Assembly (NCBI GenBank): GCA_029940345.1
Contig: JAOZRC010000312.1
Coordinates: 1 to 6,516, forward strand
Direction: 5' to 3'
DNA length: 6,516 bases
Source of the DNA: Desulfobacterales bacterium
GTDB lineage: Bacteria > Desulfobacterota > Desulfobacteria > Desulfobacterales > JAUCGF01
In this document: in pieces, positions 5,264-6,516 of the stretch
How the letters are laid out: the number at the start of each line of letters is the position of its first letter
Numbering within the stretch: position 1 is the first letter of the stretch
Notes under the pieces: model-generated
Told to the model about the DNA's origin: nothing
What the model saw: only the letters and a program-made list of their open reading frames with translations
Databases searched by the model: none
Program-made: the position numbers and the translations under genes

Positions 5264-5509
5264 CTACATTTTCTCCCCGATAATTTTTATAATTTGCGTT
5301 TTTGTAAGCACTTTTCCGGTTGACAGCGGTTGGCTGTCAATCACAAAACCTGGTGTCATAAAGACGCCTACTTTGGCAAAGTAATTGATGTCATTTATTT
5401 TTTCCACAACGATACCGGCGGTTTCCTCAAATTCGGCAACCGCATCAAGGGTGTTTTGGTATAATTGATCACAACTGGCGCATCCGGCACCCAGTATTTC
5501 AATTTTCAT
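5264..5509 (-). CDS. small thioredoxin-like protein (redox-active disulfide protein 2 type), CASC motif
   Basis: This 81-residue protein is a minimal thioredoxin/glutaredoxin-like fold. A first beta strand (MKIEILG) leads directly into Gly-Cys-Ala-Ser-Cys (9-13), and the cis-proline segment MTPGFVID (51-58) carries Pro53. Its length and the GxGCxxC start match the archaeal-type small thioredoxins often annotated as redox-active disulfide protein 2. It belongs to a different subgroup from the UxxC/CLPC proteins to its left. A GGAG ribosome site lies 6-7 nt before the ATG. It is the first gene of a tight operon with the CobW GTPase and the flavoprotein, so it is the obvious substrate of that flavoprotein. 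It is probably a cytoplasmic electron carrier, as no export signal is visible. Confidence 0.9.
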   Translation of the reverse strand: MKIEILGAGCASCDQLYQNTLDAVAEFEETAGIVVEKINDINYFAKVGVFMTPGFVIDSQPLSTGKVLTKTQIIKIIGEKM

Positions 5510-5530
5510 ATCAATCTCCGAAAGTTGCTA

Positions 5531-5651
5531 AGGAACAGGGACGAAATAACTTACCCATTCCGGAGTGCGAACTTCAGTTTGCGATGCTGTGACGCAAACT
5601 GAAGTTTGCACTCTTCTTCTGAAAATGGGTAAGTTATTTTGTCCCCACTCC
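5531..5651. repeat. 121-bp cruciform-type palindrome upstream of the thioredoxin operon
   Basis: The outer arms at 5538-5559 and 5624-5645 are 22 bp with one mismatch, and the imperfect pairing extends to about 5531 and 5651. The inner arms at 5564-5583 and 5593-5612 are 20 bp with one mismatch around a 9-nt loop. There is no ORF inside. It begins only about 22 nt upstream of the small thioredoxin ATG, so any promoter to its right would place this structure in the operon's 5' leader. It shares GGGACGAAATA with the 139-bp repeat. Confidence 0.8.
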
Positions 5652-5673
5652 TAAGGAATGGGAACGAAATAAC
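5651..5673. repeat. 23-nt direct repeat of the palindrome's left edge
   Basis: This stretch repeats 5528-5550 in the same orientation, with 3 mismatches. Both copies begin CTAAGGAA and end ACGAAATAAC. It therefore looks like the start of a second, truncated copy of the same repeat family placed directly after the first. Confidence 0.7.
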
Positions 5674-5689
5674 GCCCCCTTATATAATT

Positions 5690-5718
5690 ATCCTACATTA
5701 TTTCGGAAAAAGTGTAAA
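5690..5718 (-). promoter_or_regulatory. possible sigma70-type promoter for the thioredoxin/CobW/flavoprotein operon
   Basis: Leftward TTTACA (5718-5713) and TAGGAT (5695-5690) are separated by exactly 17 nt. They match 5 of 6 and 4 of 6 consensus bases. Transcription would start near 5680 and pass through the palindrome before reaching the gene start at 5509. The -35 lies in AGTTTACACTTTTT, a motif shared with the 139-bp repeat. Confidence 0.35.
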
Positions 5719-5807
5719 CTGTTTTTTGATAAAATGAATTCTGACTGAATTATCATATAGAATGGATAGCGGCGGCAGGATGGAGTGCTGGCTATTGTAG
5801 GGTGCTA

Positions 5808-6188
5808 TTAGCACAAAATCCCGTTGGATTTTAGCCCGAAAAAATATTTCTTAAGCATTTCTGGAAAATTTGGTTTATCGATAATTTTTTTTAATTTGAC
5901 CGGTATTTTTTCCATACTCCCACATGAAGCTTTCAATTCATTTCGTACTTCAATTACATCAATTTCGGCAAACAATTCTTCTAAACCAGATTTTTCTTTG
6001 AGTAGGATCTTCATATAGGCATCATTTTGTAAATTCTTTACCAATGACGTGTTTGCCATCATCGTTCGTAAGGTTTTTCGGCTACCAACATAAAGCGGGA
6101 CACTTTGTAAAATCAAGAGGTTAGCCTCATAGGTGAATTTGCAGAATTTCGTGGTTCCGGTAATTCTCCCATCCGCTCTATCACCCAT
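5808..6188 (-). CDS. unidentified small ORF (126 aa) next to transposase remnant
   Basis: I do not recognise this protein. It is rich in Lys, Leu and Glu, with probable helices in its second half (for example KILLKEKSGLEELFAEIDVIEV, about 60-81), and has no membrane segment, signal peptide or known motif. Its first roughly 25 codons overlap the end of the transposase-like ORF in another frame, so the true start may be a later Met (for example residue 43 or 44). It ends inside a GTGCTATTAGCAC palindrome that looks like a dispersed repeat end. It may be a short real gene, a cargo gene, or a fragment of another mobile element. Confidence that it is expressed is low. Confidence 0.3.
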   Translation of the reverse strand: MGDRADGRITGTTKFCKFTYEANLLILQSVPLYVGSRKTLRTMMANTSLVKNLQNDAYMKILLKEKSGLEELFAEIDVIEVRNELKASCGSMEKIPVKLKKIIDKPNFPEMLKKYFFGLKSNGILC

Positions 6189-6484
6189 TCTGAAATGTCA
6201 GGAAAATCTCTCCTAAATAACCTTTCTGCAGCTGTTGTGCCATCACTCCTTCTCAGACCAAAATTGTGAATAGAGGTTAAGGCTCTCAGCCTGTTGCCGG
6301 ACAACCCCCTCCCATTGTGACGCAATTGAGACAGACATCCGTTTCTTCCTTCCACCGCCGATGAACTGCGTTGAAAATCTGAAACCATCCATTCCGCCCA
6401 TGACACCCATTCCGGATTATTTTTAAATGACGGAGTAAGAGGATGTCGTTCCATTTTTAATATTGAGAAGATAGATTTGGGCAC
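6113..6484 (-). pseudogene. C-terminal fragment of a DUF6399-type transposase-like protein
   Basis: The 123-residue reading frame carries the block SSAVEGRNG (41-49), then HNF (73-75) and DGTTAAERLF (81-90), and ends in MGELPEPR. I recognise this as the C-terminal signature of transposase-like proteins carrying the DUF6399 domain. Only the C-terminal part is in this window. The frame begins formally at a GTG (6484-6482) and stays open a little farther right, to an in-frame TGA at 6508-6506. Another frame is open from the window edge up to a TAG at about 6486-6484. This suggests a frameshifted or truncated gene, although the upstream part lies outside the window. It marks the right side of the cluster as a region visited by mobile elements. 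Confidence 0.6.
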
Positions 6485-6516
6485 TACGGATATTTTTGGG
6501 TGTGTTCACAGGCGAG

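Overview
The window looks like an accessory gene cluster from an anaerobic, selenoprotein-using bacterium. My best guess is a sulfate-reducing Desulfobacterota (deltaproteobacterial) lineage. The grounds are the two UGA-interrupted thioredoxin-like genes, the cob(I)alamin adenosyltransferase, the CobW-type GTPase, the moderate G+C content and the many dispersed palindromic repeats. The taxonomic call is inference; no rRNA or other marker is present.

Layout, left to right. Positions 1-130 are mostly non-coding, with a partial leftward ORF at the edge. Positions 131-1413 hold a leftward two-gene unit. Its first gene is a selenocysteine-type thioredoxin-fold protein (1117-1413), whose in-frame UGA sits at the first position of a UxxC motif. 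Two bases later comes an SMC-like ATPase (131-1114) that has both nucleotide-binding half-heads but no coiled coil or hinge. A divergent intergenic region (1414-1647) leads to a rightward CobO/CobA-type corrinoid adenosyltransferase (1648-2175). Convergent with it is a leftward pair: a second UxxC protein (2591-2875) and its all-cysteine paralogue with CLPC (2196-2546). Positions 2876-3299 hold two adjacent palindromic, MITE-like repeats. A tight leftward operon follows: a small CxxC thioredoxin (5264-5509), a CobW-type GTPase (4220-5260) and a thioredoxin-reductase-like flavoprotein (3300-4223). A 121-bp palindrome precedes it. The right end (5808-6505) is an unidentified small ORF and the C-terminal part of a DUF6399-type transposase-like protein.

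The most interesting content is the selenoprotein pair and the coil-less SMC ATPase. Ordinary gene calling would treat both UGA codons as stops and start each selenoprotein at an internal Met just after the motif, losing the catalytic residue. Three paralogues in this window align at that position (U/C-x-x-C followed by V/F-Y-M), so the recoding case is strong. With the flavoprotein, the small thioredoxin, the GTPase and the corrinoid adenosyltransferase, the cluster could be a thiol/selenol redox relay serving a metal- or corrinoid-dependent enzyme, with the mini-SMC as an ATP-driven partner. That functional model is inference. The parts list is read directly from the sequence.
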